From assembly GCF_041677825.1 (NCBI RefSeq), contig NZ_JBAYPG010000009.1, positions 18,849 to 82,848 on the forward strand: a stretch of DNA of 64,000 bases. Reading direction: 5' to 3'. A model generated the notes under the pieces. It saw only the letters and a list, made by a program, of their open reading frames with translations, was not told where the DNA came from and did not search any database. The position numbers and the translations under genes were made by a program. This document shows, piece after piece, positions 8,403-18,000 of the stretch (position 1 is its first letter; the number at the start of each line of letters is the position of its first letter). This stretch comes from Castellaniella sp041677825 (lineage in GTDB: Bacteria; Pseudomonadota; Gammaproteobacteria; Burkholderiales; Burkholderiaceae_B).

Positions 8403-9982
8403 TACATCCGAAACACGCCGAACCGGGTCGGCTCAGAGGGTACGCGGGCGGCCAGGTCGAGCAGCAGGGTCAATGTCTGCCTGGTTTCCGCCGGGTCGAG
8501 AATCCCGTCGATCCACAGATGCCGGGCAAAGTTGCGCGCGGCCGCAAACGTTTCGTATTGCTCCCGGATCGGCGCCTTGAACGCGTCTTCTTCTTCTGCG
8601 CTCCAGTTCTGGCCCTGGGCTTCGATATTGTGCCGCTTGACCATGGCCAGCGTGGTCGCGGCCTGATCCGGCCCCATGATCGCCGAGCGTCCATTTGGCC
8701 ACATGAACATGGCATTGGGGCGGAATGCCCGGCCGCACATGGCCAGGTACCCGGCGCCGTAGGAGCCGCCCGTGATGAGGGTGAATTTGGGTACGCGCGC
8801 TGAACTCATCGCGGTAATGAAGCGCGCCCCGGCTTTTGCGATCCCGCCTTCTTCGGCATTGCGTCCGACCATGAAGCCGGCCACGTCCGCCAGAAACAAA
8901 AGTGGAATGTCCCGTTTGCAGCACAGGTCGATGAAGTGCGTTGCCTTGACCGCGCTTTCCGTGAACAGCACGCCCGCATTGGCCAGGACGCCAACCCGCC
9001 AGCCGCCGATACGGGCGAATCCAGTGATCAGTGTGTCGCCGAATTCGCTCTTGAATTCGGTCATTTCGCCGCCATCCAGCAGGCATCGGAGGACTTCGCG
9101 CGTCGGGGTGGGTATCTTGGTGTTCGGGCTGATCAGCCGGTAGATGTCCGTGGCGGGCCGCGCGGGCGGCCGGACCGCGGCGCGGTCGCGCAACGGCGCA
9201 GCCATGGGCGGCAGTTCGTGCACCAGTTGCCGGGCGATGGCAATGGCGTGGCCATCGTCTTCCGCAAGGTGGTCGGTGACGCCACTCAGGCGGCTGTGCA
9301 TCTCCGCCCCGCCCAGAAGTTCCGCGTCGACGACCTCGCCCGTGGCGGCCTGCACCAGCTGGGGGCCACCCAGATACATGAACCCCTTGCCGCGCACGAT
9401 CACGATTTCGTCACACAGTGCCGGAATGTAGGCGCCGCCAGCCGTACAGGCGCCCAGCACCACGGCAATTTGCGCGATGCCCTGCGAGGACATCTCGACC
9501 TGATAGCGAAAAATGGCACCGAAGAGGCCATCGTCCGGGAAAATGTTGGCCTGGTCGGGCAGGAATGCGCCGCCACTGTCGACCAGGGTGATGCATGGCA
9601 GGCGATGCTGCAAGGCAAATTGCTGCGCCCGTACATGCTTCCTGCAGGTCATGCCGAAGTATGTGCCGCCCTTGACGGTGGGGTCGTTGGCGATGATCAT
9701 GCAGGCTCGGTCCTGCACCAGCCCGACACCCGTGACCAGGCCGGCGCCGGGCCCCACGCCCTTGTACATGCCTTCGCCCGCGAGTTCACCCAATTCGAGA
9801 AATGGAGAGCCCTCATCCAGCAGCAATTCGATGCGATCACGCACCAGAATGCGCTCGCGCTTCAGGTGCTTCTTGCGCGCCGTCTCATTGCCGCCCAGCC
9901 AGGCTGCATGCCGGGCCTCGAAAAGCCCATCGAGCAGATGGCGGTAAGCGCGTTCATTGACTTCGTGTTCTTCGGCTTGCAT
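8402..9982 (-). CDS. Acyl-CoA carboxylase, carboxyltransferase (beta) subunit
   Basis: A 526-residue carboxyltransferase with paired crotonase-fold domains, of the methylcrotonyl-/geranyl-CoA carboxylase beta type. Conserved stretches include LPCITLVDSGGAFLP in the N domain and GGSYGAGYLAMCGRAF in the C domain. It transfers CO2 from carboxybiotin to the acyl-CoA. I place the start at ATG 9982, which has a CAGGAAGA ribosome-binding site; a longer frame reaching 10069 would run through the divergent operators. It is the promoter-proximal gene of the leftward operon carboxyltransferase - biotin carboxylase - lyase - ligase. Confidence 0.9.
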   Translation of the reverse strand: MQAEEHEVNERAYRHLLDGLFEARHAAWLGGNETARKKHLKRERILVRDRIELLLDEGSPFLELGELAGEGMYKGVGPGAGLVTGVGLVQDRACMIIANDPTVKGGTYFGMTCRKHVRAQQFALQHRLPCITLVDSGGAFLPDQANIFPDDGLFGAIFRYQVEMSSQGIAQIAVVLGACTAGGAYIPALCDEIVIVRGKGFMYLGGPQLVQAATGEVVDAELLGGAEMHSRLSGVTDHLAEDDGHAIAIARQLVHELPPMAAPLRDRAAVRPPARPATDIYRLISPNTKIPTPTREVLRCLLDGGEMTEFKSEFGDTLITGFARIGGWRVGVLANAGVLFTESAVKATHFIDLCCKRDIPLLFLADVAGFMVGRNAEEGGIAKAGARFITAMSSARVPKFTLITGGSYGAGYLAMCGRAFRPNAMFMWPNGRSAIMGPDQAATTLAMVKRHNIEAQGQNWSAEEEDAFKAPIREQYETFAAARNFARHLWIDGILDPAETRQTLTLLLDLAARVPSEPTRFGVFRM

Positions 9983-10000
9983 AATTCTTCCTGATGAATG

Positions 10001-10051
10001 CGTACGGTCGACCGTCCGTTTAAAATGATAACATACGGTCGACCGTACGGT
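10001..10051. promoter_or_regulatory. Two TetR-type palindromic operators in the divergent promoter region
   Basis: The perfect 12-bp palindrome ACGGTCGACCGT occurs twice, at 10004-10015 and 10035-10046, with centres 31 bp apart (about three helical turns). The first extends to CGTACGGTCGACCGTCCG with one mismatched pair. The second extends perfectly to TACGGTCGACCGTA and overlaps another palindrome, ACCGTACGGT (10042-10051). The AT-rich spacer between them probably holds promoter elements for the carboxylase operon (leftward) and the hydratase/transport operon (rightward). The form and size are typical of TetR operators, and the window contains one TetR gene (3298-3891). Confidence 0.7.
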
Positions 10052-10088
10052 TATGCTACCATTTCTCAAAAGTCAAATGAACCTCGAC

Positions 10089-10874
10089 ATGACTGACAGC
10101 GTACTGATTTCATATCCCGTGGACGGGGTGGGGGTGCTCACCCTTTCCCGTGTCCACAAGCACAATGCCATCGATCCGGCGACCAGCGAACAGATGGCCA
10201 GGAGCCTGGCGCTGCTGGAGAGCGACGACCAGATTCGCTGCATCATCCTGACCGGTGCCGGCGACAAGGCATTTTGTGCGGGTGCGGATATCGTTGAACT
10301 GCTCCCCGAACTGCGCAGCAGCGTGGCGCAAGGCCGCCATGATCCGCAATTCTGTGGCCTGACACACCGCTGCGTGACCACCAAGCCATTGCTGGCGGCT
10401 GTCAATGGTGTCGCACTGGGTGGTGGGCTCGAACTGGCGCTGGCCTGCGACTTGCGCATTGCTTCGACTCGTGCGCGGTTCGGCCTGCCGGAAATCACGG
10501 TGGGCGTGCTGGCCGGTGGCGGAGGGTGCACGCGTCTGCCGCGCACCATCCCCTCGGCCCTTGCGGCAGAGATGATACTGACGGGGCGCAGCATCGATGC
10601 CGAACGGGCCTTGCAGGTCGGGCTGATCAGCGAGATCACCGCGCCCGAGGCTTTGCTTGGGCGCGCCCTGGAGATCGCCCAACTCATCGCTGCCCGGGCG
10701 CCCAGGGCCGTGCGCGCCTGCACGCGCCTTCTGCGCCATGCGCGCTACACCGAACTGGCTGGCGCCCTGGCCCTGGAAAGCCAGGAGTTCCAGGGGCTCT
10801 TGAAGACGCAGGATGCCGATGAAGGCATGCGGGCGTTTGCCGAAAAGCGTGCGCCCGTCTATGCAGATCATTGA
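10089..10874 (+). CDS. Enoyl-CoA hydratase/isomerase family protein
   Basis: A crotonase-fold enzyme of about 261 residues. It has the oxyanion-hole motif GDKAFCAGAD, both glutamates expected of a hydratase (GGGLELALACD and FGLPEITVG), and a C-terminal helical region. It should add water across a 2-enoyl-CoA. The start is uncertain: ATGs at 10053, 10077 and 10089 are all in frame and none has a strong ribosome-binding site. I chose 10089 because it gives the usual N-terminal length and leaves room after the operators. It is the first gene of the rightward transport/catabolic operon. Confidence 0.87.
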   Translation: MTDSVLISYPVDGVGVLTLSRVHKHNAIDPATSEQMARSLALLESDDQIRCIILTGAGDKAFCAGADIVELLPELRSSVAQGRHDPQFCGLTHRCVTTKPLLAAVNGVALGGGLELALACDLRIASTRARFGLPEITVGVLAGGGGCTRLPRTIPSALAAEMILTGRSIDAERALQVGLISEITAPEALLGRALEIAQLIAARAPRAVRACTRLLRHARYTELAGALALESQEFQGLLKTQDADEGMRAFAEKRAPVYADH

Positions 10875-10934
10875 GTTGAATGAGCCAATCGGGCGGAACA
10901 GCCCATGATGAATGATTCAGACAGGAGACTACCC

Positions 10935-12149
10935 ATGAAACATACTTTGCTTGCATCGCTGCTCGGCGCAGCGGGCCTGTTGGCCACGGCGTCGGCCGGT
11001 GCCGCGTTATCCGACAATGTCGTCAGGATTGGCGTGATGAACGACATGTCGGGGCCTTATGTCGAAATCGCCGGCCCGGGATCGGTTCTGGCAGCGGAGA
11101 TGGCCGTGGCGGATTATCTCGCCGCCACAGGGTCCGACCTGAAGGTCGAGGTCATTTCCGCAGACCACCAGAACAAGCCCGATGTGGGTGCCAGCATCGC
11201 ACGCAAATGGTTCGACCTCGACGGCGTGGACATGATCATCGATGTGCCCGTGTCTTCTGTCGCGCTGGCCATCAACCAATTGGCCCGGGAAAAGAACAAG
11301 ACCTACATCAATACCGGTGCAGGCTCGCCGAATCTCACCGGCAAGGACTGCTCGCCCAACACCGTGCACTGGTTGTTCGATACCTGGATGCTGGCCAACA
11401 GCACGGGGCGCGCCATCGTGGATACCGGGGGCGACAGCTGGTTCTTCCTGACGGCGGATTATGCCTTTGGCCATGCGCTCGAAAAAGACACCGGAGAGGT
11501 CGTGAAGAATGCCGGTGGGTCCGTGCTGGGCAGTGTGCGTATTCCCATGAATACGCAGGATTTCTCCTCGTTCCTGATCCAGGCGCAGGCATCGGGCGCC
11601 AAGATCATCGGCCTGGCCAACGCCGGGTCCGATACCACCAACTCGATCAAGCAGGCCGCCGAATTCGGCATCGTCAAAGGTGGGCAGAAACTGGCCGGGC
11701 TGCTGGTCTTCCTGCCCGATGTGCATGGCCTGGGCGTGGAAAAAGCCCAGGGGCTGAACATCACCGAGCCCTTTTACTGGGACCTGAACGATGGCACGCG
11801 TGCCTGGAGCCAGCGGTTCGCGGCGCAGAATGGCGGGACTTACCCGTCGTCGGATCATGCGGGTGTCTATGCGGGCGTGTTGCACTATCTCAAGGCGGTG
11901 GATGCCGCCGGGACCGATGATGGCGCGGCCGTGGTGGCCAAGATGAAAGAATTGCCGACCGACGATCCTTTGTTCGGCAAGGGAGAAATCCGTGCGGATG
12001 GCCGCAAGATCCATCCCGTGTATCTGTTCGAGGTCAAGAGCCCCGAAGAATCCAGCGGGCCTTATGACTATTACACGCTGAAGAAGACCATCCCGGCCGA
12101 AGAGGCCTTCCGCCCTCTGGATCAGGGTGGTTGTTCCCTGGTGGATTGA
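10935..12149 (+). CDS. ABC transporter substrate-binding protein, LivK type
   Basis: A 404-residue periplasmic binding protein of the branched-chain amino acid/amide/aromatic-acid (HAAT) family, with a Sec signal peptide of about 24 residues (MKHTLLASLLGAAGLLATAS then Ala-Gly-Ala). The ATG at 10935 follows an ACAGGAGAC ribosome-binding site. The mature protein begins with VVRIGVMNDMSGPY, typical of the Peripla_BP_6 fold. It should deliver a small carboxylate to the LivHMGF-type membrane complex encoded downstream. A second binding protein of the same broad class lies at 18853, so one importer may serve two ligands. Confidence 0.9.
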   Translation: MKHTLLASLLGAAGLLATASAGAALSDNVVRIGVMNDMSGPYVEIAGPGSVLAAEMAVADYLAATGSDLKVEVISADHQNKPDVGASIARKWFDLDGVDMIIDVPVSSVALAINQLAREKNKTYINTGAGSPNLTGKDCSPNTVHWLFDTWMLANSTGRAIVDTGGDSWFFLTADYAFGHALEKDTGEVVKNAGGSVLGSVRIPMNTQDFSSFLIQAQASGAKIIGLANAGSDTTNSIKQAAEFGIVKGGQKLAGLLVFLPDVHGLGVEKAQGLNITEPFYWDLNDGTRAWSQRFAAQNGGTYPSSDHAGVYAGVLHYLKAVDAAGTDDGAAVVAKMKELPTDDPLFGKGEIRADGRKIHPVYLFEVKSPEESSGPYDYYTLKKTIPAEEAFRPLDQGGCSLVD

Positions 12150-12161
12150 AAGGAGTATCCA

Positions 12162-13310
12162 GTGCGCACGTCCGGCAAGATCGACATCATGGAGTTGCGT
12201 CAGGCGGTCAGGGATTTTGCCGTGGCCGAGATCGCGCCACTGGCGCGTCGGGTCGACCAGGAAAACTGGTTTCTCCGGCATCTCTGGCCTCAATTGGGGG
12301 CGCTGGGGGTTCTGGGGCCGACCGTACCCGAGGAGTTCGGCGGGGCGGGGCTGGGCTACCGTGAACACGCGGTGATTTCGGAAGAGATTTCCAGGGTATC
12401 GGGTTCGGTGGGCATCTCTTATGTGGCCCATTCGAACCTGTGCGTGAACCAGATCCAGCTGCACGGCACCGAGACCCAGAAGCAGAAATACCTGCCAGCG
12501 CTGCTCAGTGGTGAAGCGCTGGGCGCATTGGCCATGAGTGAGGCCGATGCGGGTTCGGATGTGGTGTCCATGCGCCTGAAAGCCGAGCGCGATGGCGACG
12601 ACTTCGTTCTCACGGGCGCCAAGATGTGGACCACCAATGGCTGGCATGCCGACACGTTCGTGGTCTATGCAAAAACCGAACCCGATGCCGGCAAGAACGG
12701 CATCACGGCATTCATCGTCGAGCGCGGCTTTCCGGGGTTCGACACCCGCCAGCATCTGGACAAGCTGGGCATGCGCGGCTCGGGCACATGCGAACTGGTG
12801 TTCGATCGCTGTCGCGTGCCGGCAGCCAATGTGCTGGGGGCGCTCAACGGCGGGGTCCGGGTGCTCATGCGCGGGCTCGATCATGAGCGCCTGATCGCCT
12901 CTTCGGCCTGCATCGGGCTGATGCAGGCCGCACTGGACATTACCTTGCCTTATGTGATCGAGCGTCGGCAGTTCGGCCAGCGCATCGGTGAATTCCAGCT
13001 GATCCAGGCCAGGCTGGCCGATATGTATACCCGCCTGGGCGCCAGCCGCTCGTATCTCGAAGTGATGGCCGAGCGGGCCGACCGGGGCGAGGCACTGCGC
13101 AAGGAATCCGCCAGTGTGATCCTCTTTGCCGCGGAAGCGGCGACGCGCTCGGCGCTGGATGCGATCCAGTGCCTGGGCGGCAACGGCTACACGACCGAGT
13201 ACGATGCAGGACGGCTCCTGCGCGATGCCAAACTGTACGAGATCGGGGCGGGTACGTCGGAAATCCGTCGGATGCTCATCGGGCGCGAACTGGTCCGTGA
13301 TCAGCTCTGA
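12162..13310 (+). CDS. Acyl-CoA dehydrogenase (isovaleryl-CoA dehydrogenase-like)
   Basis: A 382-residue FAD acyl-CoA dehydrogenase with N-terminal helical, middle beta and C-terminal helical domains. Signatures visible are LAMSEADAGSDVVSM, MWTTNG and the C-terminal IQCLGGNGYTTEY. It introduces the 2,3 double bond in an acyl-CoA and passes electrons to ETF. The start is a GTG at 12162 behind AAAGGAG, 12 bp after the binding-protein gene. Context with a methylcrotonyl-type carboxylase and a methylglutaconyl-type hydratase suggests isovaleryl-CoA or a related branched or terpenoid acyl-CoA as substrate; that specificity is inferred from neighbours. Confidence 0.88.
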   Translation: MRTSGKIDIMELRQAVRDFAVAEIAPLARRVDQENWFLRHLWPQLGALGVLGPTVPEEFGGAGLGYREHAVISEEISRVSGSVGISYVAHSNLCVNQIQLHGTETQKQKYLPALLSGEALGALAMSEADAGSDVVSMRLKAERDGDDFVLTGAKMWTTNGWHADTFVVYAKTEPDAGKNGITAFIVERGFPGFDTRQHLDKLGMRGSGTCELVFDRCRVPAANVLGALNGGVRVLMRGLDHERLIASSACIGLMQAALDITLPYVIERRQFGQRIGEFQLIQARLADMYTRLGASRSYLEVMAERADRGEALRKESASVILFAAEAATRSALDAIQCLGGNGYTTEYDAGRLLRDAKLYEIGAGTSEIRRMLIGRELVRDQL

Positions 13311-13334
13311 TGCACTCATGAGAACGCAGGGGTC

Positions 13335-14126
13335 ATGCACATGACAGGCAACACGCATATTCTCGAATGCCGCGGCGTCGAGCGGCGCTTTGGAGGCCTG
13401 GTTGCCGTCAGCGGGGTCGATCTGCAGATCGATCGGGGTGAGATCTTTGGCCTGATCGGCCCCAATGGCAGCGGCAAGACCACCATGACCAATGCCATCA
13501 CGGGCTTCTATCCGCCGCAGAAAGGGCATATCTTCCTCAGGGGTGAGGACATCACGGGTTTTGCGCCCTATCAGGTGGCCCGGCGTGGCGTGGCCCGTAC
13601 CTTCCAGAATCTGGCCCTGTTCAACGGCATGACCGTACTGGAGAACATCCTGCTGGGGCGCCATGTTCACATGCGCCCCGGCGTCCTGCGCACCTTTCTG
13701 TATCCATGGCTGGCCAGGCCCGAAGAGGTCCGCAACCGCGCGCTGGTTGAAGACATCATCGATTTCATGCAGTTGCAGAGCGTACGCCATACGCCAGTGG
13801 AGTCTCTGCCCCTGGGGCTGAAAAAACGCGTGGAACTGGCCCGGGCCCTGGCGGCAGAGCCTTCCTTCCTGATCCTGGACGAGCCCATGGCCGGAATGAA
13901 CCAGGAAGAAAAAGAGTACATGGCACGGTTCATTCTGGATGCGCGCGATGAACAGGGCGTGACGGTGCTCATCATCGAGCATCACATGGACATCATCACC
14001 GGCATCTGCGACCGGATCCTGGTGCTGAGCTATGGGGAAGTGATCAGCTCGGGCATGCCGCGCGATGTGATGTCCGACCCACGCGTCGTTCAGGCGTACC
14101 TCGGAGGTGCCCATGCAGCGGCCTGA
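13335..14126 (+). CDS. ABC transporter ATP-binding protein, LivG type
   Basis: A 263-residue ABC ATPase of the HAAT family. The Walker A is GPNGSGKTT, the signature region reads LPLGLKKRVELARAL (a variant lacking the usual LSGGQ), and the Walker B is FLILDEPMAG. A BCA_ABC_TP_C-type tail lies at the end. ATGs at 13335 and 13341 are both possible starts. It pairs with LivF (18001) to power the LivH/LivM permease. The stop overlaps the ribosome-binding site and start of the following ligase gene (ATG 14113), showing translational coupling. Confidence 0.9.
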   Translation: MHMTGNTHILECRGVERRFGGLVAVSGVDLQIDRGEIFGLIGPNGSGKTTMTNAITGFYPPQKGHIFLRGEDITGFAPYQVARRGVARTFQNLALFNGMTVLENILLGRHVHMRPGVLRTFLYPWLARPEEVRNRALVEDIIDFMQLQSVRHTPVESLPLGLKKRVELARALAAEPSFLILDEPMAGMNQEEKEYMARFILDARDEQGVTVLIIEHHMDIITGICDRILVLSYGEVISSGMPRDVMSDPRVVQAYLGGAHAAA

Positions 14127-16038
14127 ATTCGAATGGCAGGCGGATGGTACGAGCCTGATCCGCCTGCTTGCGGCCAATGCGGGCTCGCACCCCGAAGACA
14201 TCGCGTTTCGAGAGAAAGACAGGGGCATCTGGCACCAGACTTCCTGGCGCGCTGCCTTCGATACCGTACTGCAGTGTGCGGCCGGGCTGCACGAGGCCGG
14301 CCTGCAGGCCGACGAGCCCGTGCTGGTACTGGGCGACAACCGTCCGAACCTGTACATGGGCATGGTGGCGGTCGGGGCCCTGAGGGCTCTGGCCATGCCA
14401 CTGTATCCGAACGCATCGGTCGACGAGATCATGCTCATCCATGAGGGCGCGCCGTTTCGTTTCGTGTTTGCCGAAGATCAGGAGCAGGTCGACAAGGCGC
14501 TCGAACTGCGTGAACGGGGTGCACGGATCGATCACATCATCTACGACAATCCCCGAGGGCTGTCGGGCTATACGCCCCCCGGGCTGCTGCCCTGGAGCAC
14601 CCTGCTGGCCGGCGGGAAGCACCGCCTGGCGGCTGATGGGGCATTGAAGCAGGCTTTGCTGCAGGGTTCCGGGGCACAGGATGCAGCGGTTTTCATTCAT
14701 TCATCGGGCACGACCGGCAGGCCCAAGGGGCTCATCCTGTCGCATCGCAATGTCCTGTCAGCCGTGCGCAGCGCCTATCGGGGCGGGGCATTCGAGTTCA
14801 ATGAATCCGTACTGGCCTACCTGCCGATGGCCTGGGTGGGTGATTTCGTGCTCACGCTGTGCGCCGGGCTGGCCCTGCGCTTCACCATCAATGTGCCCGA
14901 AGATGCCGATACGGTGCTTCAGGACCTGCGCGAAATTGCCCCCAGCTTCTATCTGGCGGCGCCGCGCAGCTGGGATGGCATGCTGACCGGCATTCAGGTC
15001 CGCATGGAGGATTCCACCTGGCTGAAGCGACGGCTCTACCGGTATTTCATGGATTCAGCCATTGCCGCCGAGCACAGGAAGCTGGCGGGACAGGCGCCGT
15101 CCCTGCTCGACAGGGTCCGGCGCCAGGTCGGCGAATGGCTGGTGATGGGGCCGATCAAGGATCAGCTTGGCATGACGCGGCTGCGCAATGCCTTCACGGG
15201 TGGCGAGGCGATCGGCGAAGACACTTTTGTCTTTTATCGCGCGCTGGGTATCAATTTGCGGCAACTCTATGGCCAGACTGAAAGCAGTGCGCTGGTGGCC
15301 ATGCAGGCGGTCGACGAGGTACGGCTGCACACGGTAGGCCGGCCCTTGCCCGGGATTGCGGTGCAGATCGACGATCACGGCGAGATCCTGCTGCAGGCCG
15401 ACAGCATATTCTCGGCCTACCACGACAACCCTGAGGCCACCCGGGAAACGCTCGAGCACGGCTGGCTGCATACCGGAGATGCGGGCTACGTCGAGCCTGA
15501 TGGCCACCTGGTGGTGCTGGGCCGGATCTCCGAAGTGGTGCACACGGCGCAGGGTGAGCGGTATATCCCGAACTATATCGAGAATCAGCTGAAATTCAGC
15601 CCATACATCAAGGATGTGGCGGTGCTGGGCCGTGACCGGCCGGCACTCGCGGCGCTCGTGTGCATCGATCTCGAGACCGTAGGGCATTGGGCCGAGATCC
15701 ATGGGATTGCCTACATCTCCTATGCCGATCTGTCGCAGAAGCCTCCGGTGATCGAATTGATCAAGTCGGCCGTGCAGCGGGTCAATGCAAAACTGCCCGA
15801 GGCGCTTCGGGTGCGCCGCATCGTCAACCTGCCCAAGGAATTCGACGCCGACGACGGTGAAGTCACGCGCAACCGGAAGCTGCGCCGCAACGTGGTCGAA
15901 GAACGTTACGCCGCAGTGATCGATGCCATCTATGATGCCCGGCCGCAGATCGATATCCGCATCCCGGTCGTCTATGAGACGGGTGAAACCGGATTCATCG
16001 AGCGTTCGCTGCTCATCGAGGATATTCCATGGATCTGA
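14113..16038 (+). CDS. AMP-binding long-chain-type acyl-CoA synthetase
   Basis: A 641-residue ANL enzyme of the long FadD15/ACSL-like type. The P-loop motif is IHSSGTTGRPKG, the acyl-adenylate motif is QLYGQTESS, and a hydrophobic insertion follows. It activates a carboxylic acid to acyl-CoA. I chose ATG 14113, which follows GGAGG, rather than a GTG 6 bp upstream. It lies inside the transporter operon between livG and livH and overlaps both neighbours (14 bp and 10 bp). Such placement points to vectorial activation, in which the acid is trapped as CoA ester immediately after import. Confidence 0.88.
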   Translation: MQRPEFEWQADGTSLIRLLAANAGSHPEDIAFREKDRGIWHQTSWRAAFDTVLQCAAGLHEAGLQADEPVLVLGDNRPNLYMGMVAVGALRALAMPLYPNASVDEIMLIHEGAPFRFVFAEDQEQVDKALELRERGARIDHIIYDNPRGLSGYTPPGLLPWSTLLAGGKHRLAADGALKQALLQGSGAQDAAVFIHSSGTTGRPKGLILSHRNVLSAVRSAYRGGAFEFNESVLAYLPMAWVGDFVLTLCAGLALRFTINVPEDADTVLQDLREIAPSFYLAAPRSWDGMLTGIQVRMEDSTWLKRRLYRYFMDSAIAAEHRKLAGQAPSLLDRVRRQVGEWLVMGPIKDQLGMTRLRNAFTGGEAIGEDTFVFYRALGINLRQLYGQTESSALVAMQAVDEVRLHTVGRPLPGIAVQIDDHGEILLQADSIFSAYHDNPEATRETLEHGWLHTGDAGYVEPDGHLVVLGRISEVVHTAQGERYIPNYIENQLKFSPYIKDVAVLGRDRPALAALVCIDLETVGHWAEIHGIAYISYADLSQKPPVIELIKSAVQRVNAKLPEALRVRRIVNLPKEFDADDGEVTRNRKLRRNVVEERYAAVIDAIYDARPQIDIRIPVVYETGETGFIERSLLIEDIPWI

Positions 16039-16916
16039 TCTATTATCTCGAGCTGGCCGTCAACGGCGCCATGGGCGGCCTGATGTATTCTCTGGTGGCC
16101 ATGGGGATCGTGCTCATCTACAAGTCCTCGTCGGTGCCCAACCTTGCGCAGGGTGCCCTGACCATGGTGGCGGCCTACATGGTGCTTGCCTTTGCCGATG
16201 CCCTGGGCATTGCCCCACTCGTGGCCATGCCTTTGGCCGCGGCCACCATGTTCCTGTGCGGCATGCTGATCGAGAAGGTGGCATTGCGTCGGCTGGCGGG
16301 CTGGCCCATCGTGATGGTGCTCATGATGACCCTGGGCCTGGATATCTTCATGCGCGCGGTCACCCTGACCTTCTGGGGCGGCAGTGCCCGGACCCTGGAT
16401 CTCGGCATCCCCGATACGCCGCTGTTCATCGGCCCCTTGCTGATCAACCGGGCCTACGTGGTCGGGGCCATCGTGGCCCTGGTTTTCTTCGTCATCTTTC
16501 GTCTGTTCTTTCGCACCCGGCGCGGCATTCTGCTGCGTGCGATTGCCGATGACTACGTGGCGTCCTGGTCGGTGGGCATTTCGGTCGAGCACGGCGTTGC
16601 GCTGTCCTGGGCCCTTTCTGCCGTGACGGCCACGGCAGCGGGTGCCTTGTGGGGTTCGGTGCAGACCGTGGATCAGGGCCTGTCCCTGCTCCTGCTCAAG
16701 GGTCTGACGGTTGCCGTGCTCGGTGGGCTCGATTCGATCGGCGGTGCCATTCTGGCCGGCCTGCTGCTCGGCATTCTGGAAAACATCATGGCTGGATACC
16801 TGGACCCATTGCTGGGCGGTGGTACGCGCGAACTGGTGGTCGCACTCGTACTGATCCTGACCATCATGATCCGGCCCTTCGGCCTGTTCGGCAAGCACGA
16901 TATCGAGAGGATCTAG
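16029..16916 (+). CDS. ABC transporter permease, LivH type
   Basis: A 295-residue inner-membrane permease of the branched-chain amino acid family, with about eight hydrophobic segments. The N-terminus contains GLMYSLVAMGIVLIYKSS and the C-terminal half has GGLDSIGGAILAGLLLGILE, both typical of LivH. It forms the transmembrane pore together with LivM. The start overlaps the ligase stop by 10 bp and the stop is 3 bp before livM, so expression is tightly coupled. Confidence 0.9.
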   Translation: MDLIYYLELAVNGAMGGLMYSLVAMGIVLIYKSSSVPNLAQGALTMVAAYMVLAFADALGIAPLVAMPLAAATMFLCGMLIEKVALRRLAGWPIVMVLMMTLGLDIFMRAVTLTFWGGSARTLDLGIPDTPLFIGPLLINRAYVVGAIVALVFFVIFRLFFRTRRGILLRAIADDYVASWSVGISVEHGVALSWALSAVTATAAGALWGSVQTVDQGLSLLLLKGLTVAVLGGLDSIGGAILAGLLLGILENIMAGYLDPLLGGGTRELVVALVLILTIMIRPFGLFGKHDIERI

Positions 16917-16919
16917 AAG

Positions 16920-17993
16920 ATGTTCTACCGTCAGGCTGGTGTTTTCCACACCGACTACGCATCCGATTCGTCGCTGTTTCCCATACGCTTCGAGCGCCGG
17001 GTCATGCTGATCCTCCTGCTGCTGGCCCTGGCCGCACCGTATCTACTGGATTCGCTGGTGCTGGTCAGTTATGTCCAGCCCTGGCTGATCTGGACCTCCG
17101 CGGTGCTGGGCCTGAATCTGATCCTGGGCTGGGCGGGGCAGTTCCATTTCGGCTACGCGGCGATCATGGGCATTGGGGCCTATGCGAGCGTGCACGCCAC
17201 CCGCCACGGCGTGCCCTGGGAACTGGCCGTGCTGCTGGGGGGCATGGCCGCCAGCGTCATCGGGATGGTGTTTGCGTTTGCGGCGCTGCGCGTCAAGGGG
17301 CTGTATCTGGCCTTGTCCACCCTGGCCATGCAATTCGTGATGGACTGGGTGATCTCGCATGTCCCGGCTGTCAGCGGGGGCGTGTCCGCCACCCTGCAGG
17401 CACCACCGCCCAGTTTGCTGGGGCTGGTCATCACATCGGAGGCCGGGGTGTACTACATCGTCCTGGCCTGGGTCGTTCTGGTGACGCTGTTCATGCTGAA
17501 CCTGCGCCGCAGCGCTTTGGGCCGCGCATTCATCGCCGTGCGTGAAAAAGACTTTGCCGCGGCGGTGATCGGGGTGCAGAGCTTCTATTACAAATTGGTG
17601 GCCTTTGCCGTTTCGGCCTTCATCGGCGGGATCAGTGGCGCCATCCTGGTGTTTTGTTTCTACAGGGCCGTCACGGCCGAGCAGTTTTCCATCGAGGTCT
17701 CGATCCAGCTTCTGGCCATGACCATCATCGGCGGGCTGGGGAGCATCATCGGCAGTTTCTTCGGTGCGGCATTCATTCTGCTGCTGCCGGGCCAGATCAA
17801 CAATCTGGTCACCTCGCTGGCGCAGTCCATGAGCCTGCCGCTGGGGCCAGAGACGCTGGCTCATATTCCCCACGTGGTGTATGGCGCGGCCATCATCCTG
17901 GTGCTGCTGGTCGAGCCCATGGGCCTGGGGAAGATATACCGGAACATACGCGACTACCTGATGGTCTGGCCGTATGGCTATCTGCGCAAATGA
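16920..17993 (+). CDS. ABC transporter permease, LivM type
   Basis: A 357-residue polytopic permease, the LivM partner. Recognisable segments are LILGWAGQFHFGYAAIMGIGAY, shortened here to its core GQFHFGYAAIMGIG, and GGLGSIIGSFFGAAFILLLP near the C-terminus. The gene lies 3 bp after livH and 7 bp before the ATG of livF. No separate promoter is visible, consistent with one operon for the whole importer. Confidence 0.9.
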   Translation: MFYRQAGVFHTDYASDSSLFPIRFERRVMLILLLLALAAPYLLDSLVLVSYVQPWLIWTSAVLGLNLILGWAGQFHFGYAAIMGIGAYASVHATRHGVPWELAVLLGGMAASVIGMVFAFAALRVKGLYLALSTLAMQFVMDWVISHVPAVSGGVSATLQAPPPSLLGLVITSEAGVYYIVLAWVVLVTLFMLNLRRSALGRAFIAVREKDFAAAVIGVQSFYYKLVAFAVSAFIGGISGAILVFCFYRAVTAEQFSIEVSIQLLAMTIIGGLGSIIGSFFGAAFILLLPGQINNLVTSLAQSMSLPLGPETLAHIPHVVYGAAIILVLLVEPMGLGKIYRNIRDYLMVWPYGYLRK

Positions 17994-18000
17994 GTGTGGC

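Noticed and set aside
11007..14438. A 1143-codon open frame on the minus strand opposite the transporter operon
   Set aside because: It is the antisense shadow of three well-supported genes (binding protein, acyl-CoA dehydrogenase, LivG) in GC-rich DNA; its product is low-complexity and matches nothing known.
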